Source: Azovibrio restrictus (lineage in GTDB: Bacteria > Bacteroidota > Bacteroidia > Chitinophagales > Chitinophagaceae). Taken from it: DNA of 39,821 nucleotides. The stretch lies in the NCBI GenBank assembly GCA_029255605.1, contig JANLJF010000077.1, positions 1-39,821 on the forward strand, written 5' to 3'. Positions 1 to 7,710 of the stretch are shown here, one piece after another. The position numbers were made by a program, and so were the translations under genes. The notes under the pieces were generated by a model that was not told the origin of the DNA, made no database searches, and saw only the letters and a list, made by a program, of their open reading frames with translations. Position 1 is the stretch's first letter. Each line of letters starts with the position of its first letter.

Positions 1-1
1 A

Positions 2-1165
2 TATGCCTACCAGCACAACTACAGGCAGGAATATGATGTGATGCGGGTAAACAGCGATAAGGCGCAACTAAACCTTACGCTGAACACCCAAACACTAAAC
101 CTGAACCTGGAGCATAAGTTGGGGCATGATATAACCGGTCAGGCGGGTATAGATGGTATCTACCAGGAAAATTTTTTCCAGACAGGAGATAGGTTGTTTA
201 TACCCAACTACCGTTCTGCCGGTGCAGCCGCTTACCTGATAGAACGCTACCGTAAGAACGACTGGATGCTGGAAGGCGGTGTGCGCTTCGACTATCGCAA
301 CTATGATGTGTACAACCCGGAAGGGCAAAACCAGCAGGTAGTGAATTACCTGTTTGACTACAATAGCATGTCGGGCACACTGGCATTCCGCCAGCAATTG
401 AAGCCCGGATGGCACTGGAGCGCCACCTTGTCCAATGCATGGCGAGCGCCACAGGCCAGCGAGCTTTTTAGCGCCGGCCTGCATCATGGTGCAGCGCGCA
501 TAGAGATAGGGGATAAAAACCTGAAACCCGAACGCTCTTACAACCTGAACCTGGAAACCGATTTCAACATCAACCAGAAGCTATCGGCAGATGTATCGCT
601 ATACAGCCAGTATATCAATGATTATATTTACCTGGAGCCCGGGGCAGATATACTTACCATCCGTGGTTATTTTAAAACCTTCAATTACAGGCAAACCAAT
701 GCATGGCTGAATGGTGCCGATGTATCGCTTCAATACACGTTCAACAGCCATTTGAAGGTACACGCCAAAGGTTCTACGGTGCTTGCCAGGAATGTATCGA
801 AGAACGACTGGCTGATACTGATGCCTGCAGATAGAGTTTCACTGGGGGCTAAATACACAACGAACATCAGCAAGACACTGCAGGATTGTTACATCAGCCT
901 GGATGGGCGATATGTGTTTGAGCAAAAAAGGATACCATCTGATTTTGATTCGATAGACTATCCGCGCCCACCTGCTGCTTACCTGCTGACCGATGCTGAA
1001 ATAGGTGCCACACTACAGCTACATAAACAGCCACTGTACGTGAGCCTTGGGGTTACCAACCTGTTCAATACCCGTTACCGCGATTACCTGGACGCATTCC
1101 GGTATTTTATAGACCAGCCGGGTCGTAATGGCGTATTACGTGTACGGTTGCCTTTTAATTTTTAA
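2..1165 (+). CDS. TonB-dependent outer-membrane receptor, C-terminal part (5' end outside window)
   Basis: The frame is open from the first bases of the window, so the gene begins upstream and only about 388 C-terminal residues are seen. The visible part is a run of alternating aromatic and polar strands typical of a 22-strand TonB-dependent barrel. It includes a TWRAP-like turn (NAWRAPQASELFS), the PERSYNLNLE segment that is characteristic of these receptors, and a late VTNLFNTRYRDYLD motif. It ends in RVRLPFNF with a terminal Phe, the usual outer-membrane sorting signal. The family imports metal chelates, vitamins or glycans using TonB energy; the substrate cannot be read because plug and N-terminus are missing. 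A lipoprotein gene follows 33 bases downstream, probably in the same operon. Confidence 0.93.
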   Translation, partial: YAYQHNYRQEYDVMRVNSDKAQLNLTLNTQTLNLNLEHKLGHDITGQAGIDGIYQENFFQTGDRLFIPNYRSAGAAAYLIERYRKNDWMLEGGVRFDYRNYDVYNPEGQNQQVVNYLFDYNSMSGTLAFRQQLKPGWHWSATLSNAWRAPQASELFSAGLHHGAARIEIGDKNLKPERSYNLNLETDFNINQKLSADVSLYSQYINDYIYLEPGADILTIRGYFKTFNYRQTNAWLNGADVSLQYTFNSHLKVHAKGSTVLARNVSKNDWLILMPADRVSLGAKYTTNISKTLQDCYISLDGRYVFEQKRIPSDFDSIDYPRPPAAYLLTDAEIGATLQLHKQPLYVSLGVTNLFNTRYRDYLDAFRYFIDQPGRNGVLRVRLPFNF

Positions 1166-1198
1166 TAACAATTTCAAATCAATTTAAAGACTTTAATA

Positions 1199-1774
1199 AT
1201 GAAAAATACATTCGTAAAATTCGCTTCAATTACTGTACTGTCTGCAATCCTGTTCGCGGCCTGTAAAAAAGATAAAGTGGAAACACCCGCGCCCGTAGAG
1301 CAGGAACTGATAACAACCATCAAGCTGAACGTAACGGGCGATGGCGGCTTCAATAAAACATTCACCTATAAAGTGGAGAATGGTTTTGGCAGCACTACGC
1401 AAGGCAACATTATAAAGGATGATGTAGTACTGGCACCCAATAAAACATACAATGTATCGGTAGAGCTGCTGAATGAAAAAGTTTCGCCTGTTGAAAACCT
1501 TACAGAAGAAGTAGTGGGTGAAAGTGATGAACACCTGTTTCTCTTCCAGTCAAGCCCTGCTACAGGCAATGGTGCTATCAGTTTTAGTGATGGTAGTAAA
1601 GATGCTAATGGCAGTCCGTTCAATCAAACTATAAAATTTAATACGTCCACCGCAGGTGATGGCGCACTAACGCTTACGCTGAAACATCAACCTACCAATA
1701 AAGCTGCTACTACACCCGAGGCTGCCGGTGGCGAAACGGATGTGGAAGCAACCTTCACTGTGAAGCTGCAGTAA
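1199..1774 (+). CDS. Small lipoprotein following the TonB-dependent receptor
   Basis: A protein of 191 residues with a lipoprotein signal: basic start, hydrophobic stretch, and a lipobox ending LFAAC with Cys21, followed by charged residues KKDK. The mature part is rich in Gly, Thr and Asn and is probably all beta. The central stretch VELLNEKVSPVENLTEEV, followed by DEHLFLF, looks like a conserved core; I recall similar lipoproteins placed directly after TonB-dependent receptors in other Bacteroidota, but no function is established. The short gap to the receptor and a strong terminator after it suggest a two-gene unit. An accessory role in substrate capture or in the receptor complex is inference only. 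Confidence 0.85.
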   Translation: MKNTFVKFASITVLSAILFAACKKDKVETPAPVEQELITTIKLNVTGDGGFNKTFTYKVENGFGSTTQGNIIKDDVVLAPNKTYNVSVELLNEKVSPVENLTEEVVGESDEHLFLFQSSPATGNGAISFSDGSKDANGSPFNQTIKFNTSTAGDGALTLTLKHQPTNKAATTPEAAGGETDVEATFTVKLQ

Positions 1775-1810
1775 AATCTGGCAACATTTTTGTGGTTTAA
1801 AATAAATGCT

Positions 1811-1850
1811 AAAGGCTTGTAAATTTTAATTTGCAAGCCTTTATTTTAAT
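1811..1850 (+). terminator. Intrinsic terminator after the receptor/lipoprotein pair
   Basis: A 13-bp stem (AAAGGCTTGTAAA with TTTGCAAGCCTTT, one G-U pair) and a six-base loop, followed by ATTTTAATT. It lies 36 bases after the lipoprotein stop. Confidence 0.85.
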
Positions 1851-1891
1851 TGGGGATTATTGTAAATTTAGTTACTAAAGAAATCTGGTGT

Positions 1892-2158
1892 ATGATGGCA
1901 ACCCTAATAACAAAAGAGGAAATACCGCAATACAAAATCGTTCCTGCTTTTGTAGATAATACCGACCACTGGCAAAAAGAATTGCAATATGCTACACGCC
2001 TGGGAAACGAATTCAAAGGCAAAACAAGTATAACTTTTGAAACCACACAAGGGCCACGAACGGTAAGCACCACGGTGTGGTCTGTCACGGATAATTACCT
2101 CCAGTTGAAAGGTGGTATGAATATACCCCTGAATAGCGTCATAGACGTACATTTCTGA
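1892..2158 (+). CDS. Conserved small cytoplasmic protein of unknown function
   Basis: About 88 residues counted from the first of two adjacent ATG codons (1892 and 1895); a longer reading from TTG at 1850 would start inside the terminator and is unlikely. No signal peptide or membrane segment is visible. The sequence has a helical N-terminal half and a beta-rich C-terminal half (TSITFETTQGPRTVSTTVW, then LQLKGGMNIPLNSVIDVHF). I recall short Bacteroidota proteins with the same pattern, ATRLGN followed by TFETT, VWxVT and LKGGxxIP, which may form a small beta-barrel or sheet; the function is unknown. It stands alone between a terminator and the acyl-carrier operon promoter. Confidence 0.75.
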   Translation: MMATLITKEEIPQYKIVPAFVDNTDHWQKELQYATRLGNEFKGKTSITFETTQGPRTVSTTVWSVTDNYLQLKGGMNIPLNSVIDVHF

Positions 2159-2171
2159 TCCTGCTTCATTA

Positions 2172-2205
2172 TTGTTGCTGAATGCAACTAGTTTTATTAA
2201 TTTTG
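2172..2205 (+). promoter_or_regulatory. Bacteroidota sigma-A type promoter of the ACP operon
   Basis: A perfect -7 box TAATTTTG (2198-2205) matches TAnnTTTG, with TTG triplets at 2172-2174 and 2175-2177 about 20-23 bases upstream as a -33 element. The leader would be roughly 75 bases before the ACP start codon. Confidence 0.65.
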
Positions 2206-2288
2206 CATCTTTATAATGCGTTAATTAATGACAACTATGTTATTGTTCACGTATTAAAACGTCAGAACCCCTAAACGTTTTATAACTA

Positions 2289-2537
2289 ATGGAGAAACAG
2301 GAAATAATAGATCGCATAAAAGCATTTATGGTGGAAGATTTTGAAGTGGAAGCAGCAGCGATAACACCTGATGCCGACCTGAAAGCTACCCTGGATCTTG
2401 ACAGCCTTGATTATATCGACCTCGTAGTGGTGATAGAGCAGAACTTCGGTTTTAAAGTAAAACCGGAAGATTTCCAGCAAATGCACACTATTCAGGATTT
2501 CTACGATTACGTTTCCAATCGCTTGCAAGCAGCCTAG
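2289..2537 (+). CDS. Acyl carrier protein
   Basis: Eighty-two residues, the normal ACP length. The DLDSLDYIDL motif contains Ser39, the expected attachment point of 4'-phosphopantetheine, followed by a hydrophobic recognition helix. The protein carries growing acyl chains as thioesters in the cytoplasm. The DSLD version with a following YIDL is common in ACPs of dedicated lipid or polyene clusters, whereas housekeeping AcpP usually has DSLD(T/S)VEL. It is the first gene of an operon with acyltransferase, dehydratase, thioesterase and ketosynthase genes, so it is most likely a dedicated carrier for that pathway rather than the main fatty-acid ACP. Confidence 0.92.
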   Translation: MEKQEIIDRIKAFMVEDFEVEAAAITPDADLKATLDLDSLDYIDLVVVIEQNFGFKVKPEDFQQMHTIQDFYDYVSNRLQAA

Positions 2538-2540
2538 TAC

Positions 2541-3428
2541 ATGCCTGATAATGCTAAATGGGAGGGTCGCTCCCGCGGCACACCATTAGGATACAGGATA
2601 TTTGTAGGCTTATTGAAATTTGGAGGGCTCAAAGCTGCATATGCTTTGCTGCCCTTTGTTACGTATTACTACCGCCTGTTTATGAAGCAGGCCACGCGCC
2701 CGCTTTACTATCTGTACACGCAGCGGCTGGGCTATAGTGCTGCAGAGGCAGCGGGGCTTATAAAAAAGAACCTCATCATCTTCGGGCAAACGCTGATAGA
2801 CAAAATAGCTGTGCTGTCGGGCGTAGGGGGCCAGTTAACCTTTACACACGAAGGGGTAGAGAACATAGAGCAACTGGTAAAAGATGGCAAAGGCGGCGTA
2901 CTGATAAGCGCCCACCTGGGCAACTGGGAAGTGGCAGGGCATATGCTGGAAAGGGTCGAGGCCCCCATCAATATTGTGATGTATGATGGCGAGGGCGAAC
3001 AGCTAAAAGCCTACATGGAGCAGTTTGAAAAAAAACGTTCCTTCAATATTATTTTCATAAAAGAAGACCAGTCACATATATATGAAATGTCGGCCGCGCT
3101 GAACAGGAATGAACTGATATGCCTGCATGCCGACCGGTTCCGCCCCGGCAACCGTACCATAACGCATGAATTCCTGGGAGAAGATGCCTTGTTTCCTGCA
3201 GGGCCTTTTATATTGGCATCAAAACTGAAAGCGCCCGTGTGCTTTGTTTTTGCTTTTAAAGAGACTAATTTTCACTATCATTTCTATGCATTTCCTGGTA
3301 AAACGTATGAAGGCCGTGGTACTACAGGCATGGAACGTATGCTGGGCGATTACGTAGTTCTACTTGAAAAAATGCTGAAGAAATACCCGCATCAATGGTT
3401 TAATTATTACGATTTTTGGAAAAAATGA
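2541..3428 (+). CDS. LpxL/HtrB-like lysophospholipid acyltransferase
   Basis: Residues 120-133 hold the LISAHLGNWEVAG block with the HX4E catalytic motif (His125, Glu130) of the LpxL/LpxM/HtrB acyltransferase family. A hydrophobic N-terminal segment near residues 30-50 probably associates with the inner membrane. At 295 residues the length is normal for the family. It starts three bases after the ACP stop and ends in an ATGA overlap with the dehydratase, so it is translationally coupled with the acyl-chain enzymes. In aryl-polyene and flexirubin clusters a relative of this protein moves the finished acyl chain from ACP to a lipid acceptor. That role here is inferred from context; lipid A acylation is the main alternative. 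Confidence 0.88.
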   Translation: MPDNAKWEGRSRGTPLGYRIFVGLLKFGGLKAAYALLPFVTYYYRLFMKQATRPLYYLYTQRLGYSAAEAAGLIKKNLIIFGQTLIDKIAVLSGVGGQLTFTHEGVENIEQLVKDGKGGVLISAHLGNWEVAGHMLERVEAPINIVMYDGEGEQLKAYMEQFEKKRSFNIIFIKEDQSHIYEMSAALNRNELICLHADRFRPGNRTITHEFLGEDALFPAGPFILASKLKAPVCFVFAFKETNFHYHFYAFPGKTYEGRGTTGMERMLGDYVVLLEKMLKKYPHQWFNYYDFWKK

Positions 3429-3841
3429 ATGCATCCGACATTATAAGCCTGATACCTCAACGTCCGCCTTTTGTAATGATAGGGAAATTGCTGAAAGCAG
3501 ACGAAAAAGTATCGAGCACAAGCTTTGAAATAACGGAAGGCCACCTGTTTGTAGAGAATGGTGTGTTTACCGAACCGGGGCTGGTAGAGAACATGGCACA
3601 GACAGCAGCAGCAGGTACCGGCTACAGAGCACAGCAGGAAGGTAAAGAACCTGTGGTGGGTTTTATAGGAGCATTGAAGAACCTGAACATAATGGCATTG
3701 CCCAAAGCAGGTGATACCATTATTACAGAAGTGACTTTTATGAACCAGGTGATGAATGTGCACATCGTACAAGGCAGGGTGTATCTCAATGAAACAGAAA
3801 TAGCAAACTGTGAACTGAAAATATTTTTACAAGAATCTTAA
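3425..3841 (+). CDS. FabZ/FabA-like 3-hydroxyacyl-ACP dehydratase (hotdog fold)
   Basis: Read from ATG 3425, which overlaps the previous stop codon as ATGA; a reading from TTG 3416 is possible but less likely. The 138-residue product begins with IPQRPPFVMI, comparable to the PHRxPFLLVD start of FabZ. It keeps the two catalytic positions of the family: His40 in TEGH and Glu55 in LVENMAQ. The enzyme should remove water from 3-hydroxyacyl-ACP to give trans-2-enoyl-ACP. The sequence is far from housekeeping FabZ (it lacks the GHFPGxPVMPG string) and resembles dehydratases of polyene/flexirubin-type clusters. No ketoreductase or enoyl reductase is encoded nearby, so these would have to come from elsewhere. 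Confidence 0.85.
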   Translation: MNASDIISLIPQRPPFVMIGKLLKADEKVSSTSFEITEGHLFVENGVFTEPGLVENMAQTAAAGTGYRAQQEGKEPVVGFIGALKNLNIMALPKAGDTIITEVTFMNQVMNVHIVQGRVYLNETEIANCELKIFLQES

Positions 3842-3852
3842 AACATACACTT

Positions 3853-4485
3853 ATGAAAAAGTTATTACTGTACATGGCAGCCCTGCTGATAACTGTAAAC
3901 ACAAGCGCACAAAACAAGGCTGATATATTTGACGAAAGCCAGCCTATAACCTGGTTGGGACTCGACTTTACGCAAGTGAAATTTATAGGTAATGCTGCCC
4001 AGTGGCAGGATGCCGGTGAGATCACCAATAGCCAAATGCGCGATAAATATTTCCCCGCATGGAACAATCTGTTTGTAAACGAGAAGGACAAATATAAAGT
4101 AGCTGATGCAGTAAGGCGTACAGAGGTGGACTATGCTATTGATGTAACAGAGAAAGCAAACAACGCTATAAAAGGTAATTTCTTTGAGAGCGATGCAAAT
4201 ATGTACCAACTACTGGACGAACAAAAAGTAGCGGCCCTTGTTAAGAAATATGATTTCAAAGGCAAGAGCGGCATCGGGTTTATGTTCTTTGTAGAAGGAT
4301 TGAGCAAAGGCAAGGAAGAAGGCTCTATGTGGGCTACCTTTGTAGATATGAAATCAAAGACCGTATTGCTTACGAAACGTGTAACAGGTAAAAGCGGTGG
4401 TTTTGGTTTCCGTAACTATTGGGCCAAAACATTTGCAAATGGCTTGAAGGCGGTGAAGAGCGACTGGAAAAGCTGGAAGAAATAA
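3853..4485 (+). CDS. Secreted protein of unknown function inside the acyl-carrier operon
   Basis: The product has 210 residues with a clear Sec signal peptide (MKKLLLYMAALLITVNTSAQ), so the mature protein is periplasmic or outside. The mature part begins with a conserved-looking block (ITWLGLDFTQVKFIG) and ends with a Gly-rich FGFRNYWAKTF segment. There is no lipobox and no transmembrane helix beyond the signal. I recall close relatives as hypothetical proteins throughout Bacteroidota, without assigned function. It lies 11 bases after the dehydratase and 20 bases before the thioesterase. An exported partner in a lipid-making operon could act as a carrier, as LolA-like proteins do in related clusters, but the sequence does not show a LolA match. 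Confidence 0.85.
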   Translation: MKKLLLYMAALLITVNTSAQNKADIFDESQPITWLGLDFTQVKFIGNAAQWQDAGEITNSQMRDKYFPAWNNLFVNEKDKYKVADAVRRTEVDYAIDVTEKANNAIKGNFFESDANMYQLLDEQKVAALVKKYDFKGKSGIGFMFFVEGLSKGKEEGSMWATFVDMKSKTVLLTKRVTGKSGGFGFRNYWAKTFANGLKAVKSDWKSWKK

Positions 4486-4505
4486 AAGAAGTATAATAAA
4501 GAGCA

Positions 4506-4934
4506 TTGGTGCAGAAAAGACTAACGCATACTACAGAACTGGAAGTGAAATTCAGCGAGGCCGATCCGCTGGGTATCGTATGGCATGGCCACTTTATCCG
4601 CTATTTCGAGGATGGCAGGGAAGCCTTTGGCGAAGCCTTCGGAATAAAATACCTTGATTTTTACAGAAGCAATATAGTGGTGCCGGTTGTGAAGATAGAT
4701 TGCGATTACAAACGCATCCTTCGCTATGGGCACCGCATACGGTTGGAAACAACCTATATCGATTCACCGGCGGCAAAGCTGCTGTTTGAATATGCGATAT
4801 ACGATGCCAAGACAAATGAACTGGTGGCCAGTGGCAAATCGATGCAGGTATTTATGCAACGTGAAAGCCTGGAGCTGATGTGGACACTACCACAGTTTAT
4901 GATAGACTGGAAACAAAAATGGCTGAAGGACTAG
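4506..4934 (+). CDS. Acyl-CoA/acyl-ACP thioesterase, 4HBT hotdog family
   Basis: About 142 residues with the 4-hydroxybenzoyl-CoA thioesterase signature: FSEADPLGIVWHGHFIRYFE, with catalytic-type Asp20 and His27, followed by an acidic REAFGEAFG helix. Members release acyl chains from CoA or ACP. No ATG is available: an in-frame stop lies at 4497-4499, so translation must begin at TTG 4506 or GTG 4509. GTG 4509 seems the better initiator, which would shorten the protein by one residue. The gene ends one base before the ketosynthase start. In dialkylresorcinol/aryl-polyene clusters the equivalent enzyme offloads or edits intermediates; the substrate here is unknown. Confidence 0.87.
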   Translation: MVQKRLTHTTELEVKFSEADPLGIVWHGHFIRYFEDGREAFGEAFGIKYLDFYRSNIVVPVVKIDCDYKRILRYGHRIRLETTYIDSPAAKLLFEYAIYDAKTNELVASGKSMQVFMQRESLELMWTLPQFMIDWKQKWLKD

Positions 4935-4935
4935 G

Positions 4936-6072
4936 ATGAGAGCAAAGGTGTATGCGATAGCAACGAATATAACATCTGCACTGGGACTGGATACAAAGGC
5001 TCATTGGGCAGCCGTATCGGCAGGCAGGGTAGGAGTGGCAGAACATACGGATGCTACCTATAGCAATGCACCTTTCTGGGCATCGCGCATAGATGCGGCT
5101 ATGTGGCAGCGCATACAGGCAGAAGTAAAATCAGTCCAGGCACTTTCTCCTTTCGAACAGCTATGTATATTTTCTGCAAAGCAGGCTTTGCACTCTATAG
5201 AGCAGCAACTGGATGCAAAGGATACCATCATCATACTATCTACTACCAAAGGCAATATAGAATGGCTGGGGCAGGCATCAGATGAAAGGTTACTGCTGAG
5301 TGCCAGTGCAAACATCATAGCCAAAGAACTTGGCTACGGTACACATAAACCAATGGTCATATCGCATGCCTGTGTATCGGGTGTATTAGCAACGGTATAT
5401 GCACAGCGTATGCTGCAGGCAGGCAGGTATAAGCATGCCATTGTAATAGGTTGCGACAGGTTCTCTAAGTTCGTGCTGAATGGTTTCCAGTCTTTTCACG
5501 CCATAGATAATAAAGCCTGCCGCCCGTTTGATGCGGAAAGGCATGGTATTAATCTTGGCGAAGCAGGCGCTACTGTTATACTTACCACGCAGCCTGAGGA
5601 AACGCCACTCGCAACTATCCTTGGTGGTTCATCCAGCAATGATGCCAATCACATCTCCGGCCCATCGCGTACGGGGGAAGAATTAGCGCTTGCTATCAGC
5701 AATGCTTTGAGCGAAGCAGGTGTGAAAGCTACAGATATCAATATGGTATCTGCACATGGTACTGCTACTTTATACAATGATGAAATGGAATCAAAAGCCA
5801 TTGGGGTGACCGGTATGCAAGATGTGCCGCTTCACAGTATGAAGGGCTATTGTGGGCATACGCTGGGCGCCGCAGGTGTGTTAGAAAGCGCTATGATAAT
5901 AGAAAGCCTGCAACATCAGCAATTGATACCTTCTGCAGGGTATGAAAACCTGGGTGTGCCCGTAGCTATAAACGTAACCACCACGCAGCAACCTGCTGAT
6001 ATTAAGTATGTGTTGAAAATGGCCTCCGGCTTTGGCGGCAGCAATGCCACTGCAGTGTGGGGCAGGGTATAA
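4936..6072 (+). CDS. Beta-ketoacyl-ACP synthase, FabF-like
   Basis: The 378-residue product has the full thiolase-fold Claisen triad: Cys146 in SHACVSG, His274 in SAHGTATLYND and His308 in GYCGHTLGAAG. The C-terminal GFGGSNATAVW glycine loop is also present. It should extend an acyl-ACP with malonyl-ACP. It is somewhat shorter than housekeeping FabF (about 412 residues), with a compressed N-terminal half, and resembles ketosynthases of aryl-polyene-like clusters. It is the last gene of the operon and sits one base after the thioesterase. Its stop codon directly abuts the stop of the convergent NTF2-like gene, with no terminator between them. Confidence 0.93.
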   Translation: MRAKVYAIATNITSALGLDTKAHWAAVSAGRVGVAEHTDATYSNAPFWASRIDAAMWQRIQAEVKSVQALSPFEQLCIFSAKQALHSIEQQLDAKDTIIILSTTKGNIEWLGQASDERLLLSASANIIAKELGYGTHKPMVISHACVSGVLATVYAQRMLQAGRYKHAIVIGCDRFSKFVLNGFQSFHAIDNKACRPFDAERHGINLGEAGATVILTTQPEETPLATILGGSSSNDANHISGPSRTGEELALAISNALSEAGVKATDINMVSAHGTATLYNDEMESKAIGVTGMQDVPLHSMKGYCGHTLGAAGVLESAMIIESLQHQQLIPSAGYENLGVPVAINVTTTQQPADIKYVLKMASGFGGSNATAVWGRV

Positions 6073-6498
6073 TTATTCCAATGTTGCGTTACCGTCTATA
6101 AATTTCAGGTTGTACTTAAATTGGTTCAGCCGCCATCCATTTGCTGTTTTCACAGCTTTCAGGTCGTAGCTGCCAACGAATGAGCGGGTGGTGCCTTTGG
6201 TAGCACTGGTCTTTAAGTGATAAGCTACAGCGTACGCAAATATGTCAGCATTGTCTCCATTGATGGTTATAAGATAATGGCCTGCCTGGTGATGCACACT
6301 GTCCAATCCTGTAAAGCCATCTGCCCACATGGCGCAAAGGTCTTTCGCTTTCATTGTCTTTGGTTCACCGCCACCTGCCGATGTCATATCTACCCATATA
6401 TCTTCCGTAAATACCTCGTTCACTAGGTCTACCCAACGATGATAATCGGTGTACATGAATAATTTATTGGCTAATTCAGTTAGTTCTATTTTATCCAT
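6073..6498 (-). CDS. SnoaL/NTF2-like domain protein
   Basis: A protein of 141 residues with the cone-shaped alpha+beta pattern of the NTF2-like/SnoaL superfamily: an N-terminal helix pair (ELANKLFMYTDYHRWVDLV), a VFTEDIWVDMTS strand, and a late NGWRLNQFKYNLKFIDGN strand. The family includes small-molecule isomerases, cyclases, dehydratases and many orphans. Catalytic residues cannot be assigned without a structure; Asp in the TEDIW segment and His in VHHQAGH are candidates. No signal peptide, so it is cytoplasmic. It lies 24 bases after the amidohydrolase gene on the same strand and could be co-transcribed with it. Confidence 0.75.
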   Translation of the reverse strand: MDKIELTELANKLFMYTDYHRWVDLVNEVFTEDIWVDMTSAGGGEPKTMKAKDLCAMWADGFTGLDSVHHQAGHYLITINGDNADIFAYAVAYHLKTSATKGTTRSFVGSYDLKAVKTANGWRLNQFKYNLKFIDGNATLE

Positions 6499-6522
6499 GA
6501 GATATGTTTTTTTATACAGCAG

Positions 6523-7710
6523 CTATTTTTTATTTATCGCATTGATAGCAACCCACGTGAAAAGGCCTACGCCTGTTTTCATCGCTTCTTCATTTATATC
6601 AAAGCCTGCATTGTGTACGGGCTTAGTAAATTGTTCGTTGTTCCTGTTCGTGCCTATACGGAAGAAGCAGCCCGGCATATCCAGTGTGTAGAAGCTAAAA
6701 TCTTCTGCAGCCATACGCATGTCTAATGTGTGTACATTTTCACCACCTACATAGTCTCGTGCCCAGCTTTCAGCATGCATGGTTAGTGCAGGATCGTTAT
6801 ATAGTGATGGATAACCTGCTGGTATCTCTACTGTAGCCTTTGCACCGTATGCATGGCAGGTTTCTTCAATAATGTCTTTTATCCACTTATGGGCTTCGTA
6901 GCGCCATTTTTCGTCCATGGTGCGGAAGGTACCCAGTATCTCTACTTTGTCTGGTATCACATTGGTAGCAAAGCCACCCGCTATTTTGCCAAAGGTGAGC
7001 ACAGATGGTATCAATGGGTTGCCCTTTCTTGCTATTACCTGCTGCAGCCCTGTTATTACCTGTGCAGCAACAGCTATAGGGTCTACCGTTTGATGGGGCA
7101 GGGCAGCATGGCCGCCTTTGCCTTCTATGGTTATGTATATCTCATCGGCACTGGCCATGTATTGGCCGGCACGAAAACCTGCCGTGCCCGATGGTAAGTG
7201 GGGATACACATGCAGTGCAAAAATGGCTTCGGGCTTCGGGTTTTCCAGCGCGCCGGCTGCTATCATCAGGCTGGCACCTCCCGGATGCTTTTCTTCACCG
7301 GGTTGAAAGATCAGCTTGATAGTACCTTCAAATTCACCTTTTAGCTCGTGCAATATTTTGGCTGCACCCAACAGGCAACTGCTGTGCACATCATGACCGC
7401 AGGCGTGCATCACGCCATCGTTCTTGCTGCGGTAGGGCGTGTCATTTGCTTCGTGTATAGGCAATGCATCCATATCGGCACGCAATGCTATGCAGCGTTT
7501 TTCAGAGTTCTTACCTTCTATCAATGCCACGATGCCTGTGCCTGCTACGCCCGTCTGGTGTTTGATGCCCCATGCGGTGAGCTTGCCCGATATGAATTCG
7601 GCAGTTTTATATTCTTCAAAAGAAAGCTCCGGATGGGAGTGGATATGATGACGGATGGCCTGAACTTCAGGATAGTATTGCTCAGCTTTTTCGCGGATGC
7701 GGTTAATCAT
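6523..7710 (-). CDS. M20 family metallo-amidohydrolase (N-acyl-amino acid/hippurate hydrolase type)
   Basis: The 395-residue product carries the M20D signatures in order: HIHSHPELSFEEY, ALRADMDALPI, HACGHDVHSSCLLGAA (metal ligands Cys and His), FQPGEE with the general base region, and HVYPHLPSG. The dimerisation insert follows in the middle (GKGGHAALPHQTVDPI). The enzyme hydrolyses the amide bond of N-acyl amino acids, releasing an amino acid and an acid, in the cytoplasm with two divalent metals. No signal peptide. Its start overlaps the end of the SPOR-protein gene by 8 bases, so the two are coupled. The exact acyl-amino acid substrate cannot be read from sequence. Confidence 0.93.
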   Translation of the reverse strand: MINRIREKAEQYYPEVQAIRHHIHSHPELSFEEYKTAEFISGKLTAWGIKHQTGVAGTGIVALIEGKNSEKRCIALRADMDALPIHEANDTPYRSKNDGVMHACGHDVHSSCLLGAAKILHELKGEFEGTIKLIFQPGEEKHPGGASLMIAAGALENPKPEAIFALHVYPHLPSGTAGFRAGQYMASADEIYITIEGKGGHAALPHQTVDPIAVAAQVITGLQQVIARKGNPLIPSVLTFGKIAGGFATNVIPDKVEILGTFRTMDEKWRYEAHKWIKDIIEETCHAYGAKATVEIPAGYPSLYNDPALTMHAESWARDYVGGENVHTLDMRMAAEDFSFYTLDMPGCFFRIGTNRNNEQFTKPVHNAGFDINEEAMKTGVGLFTWVAINAINKK

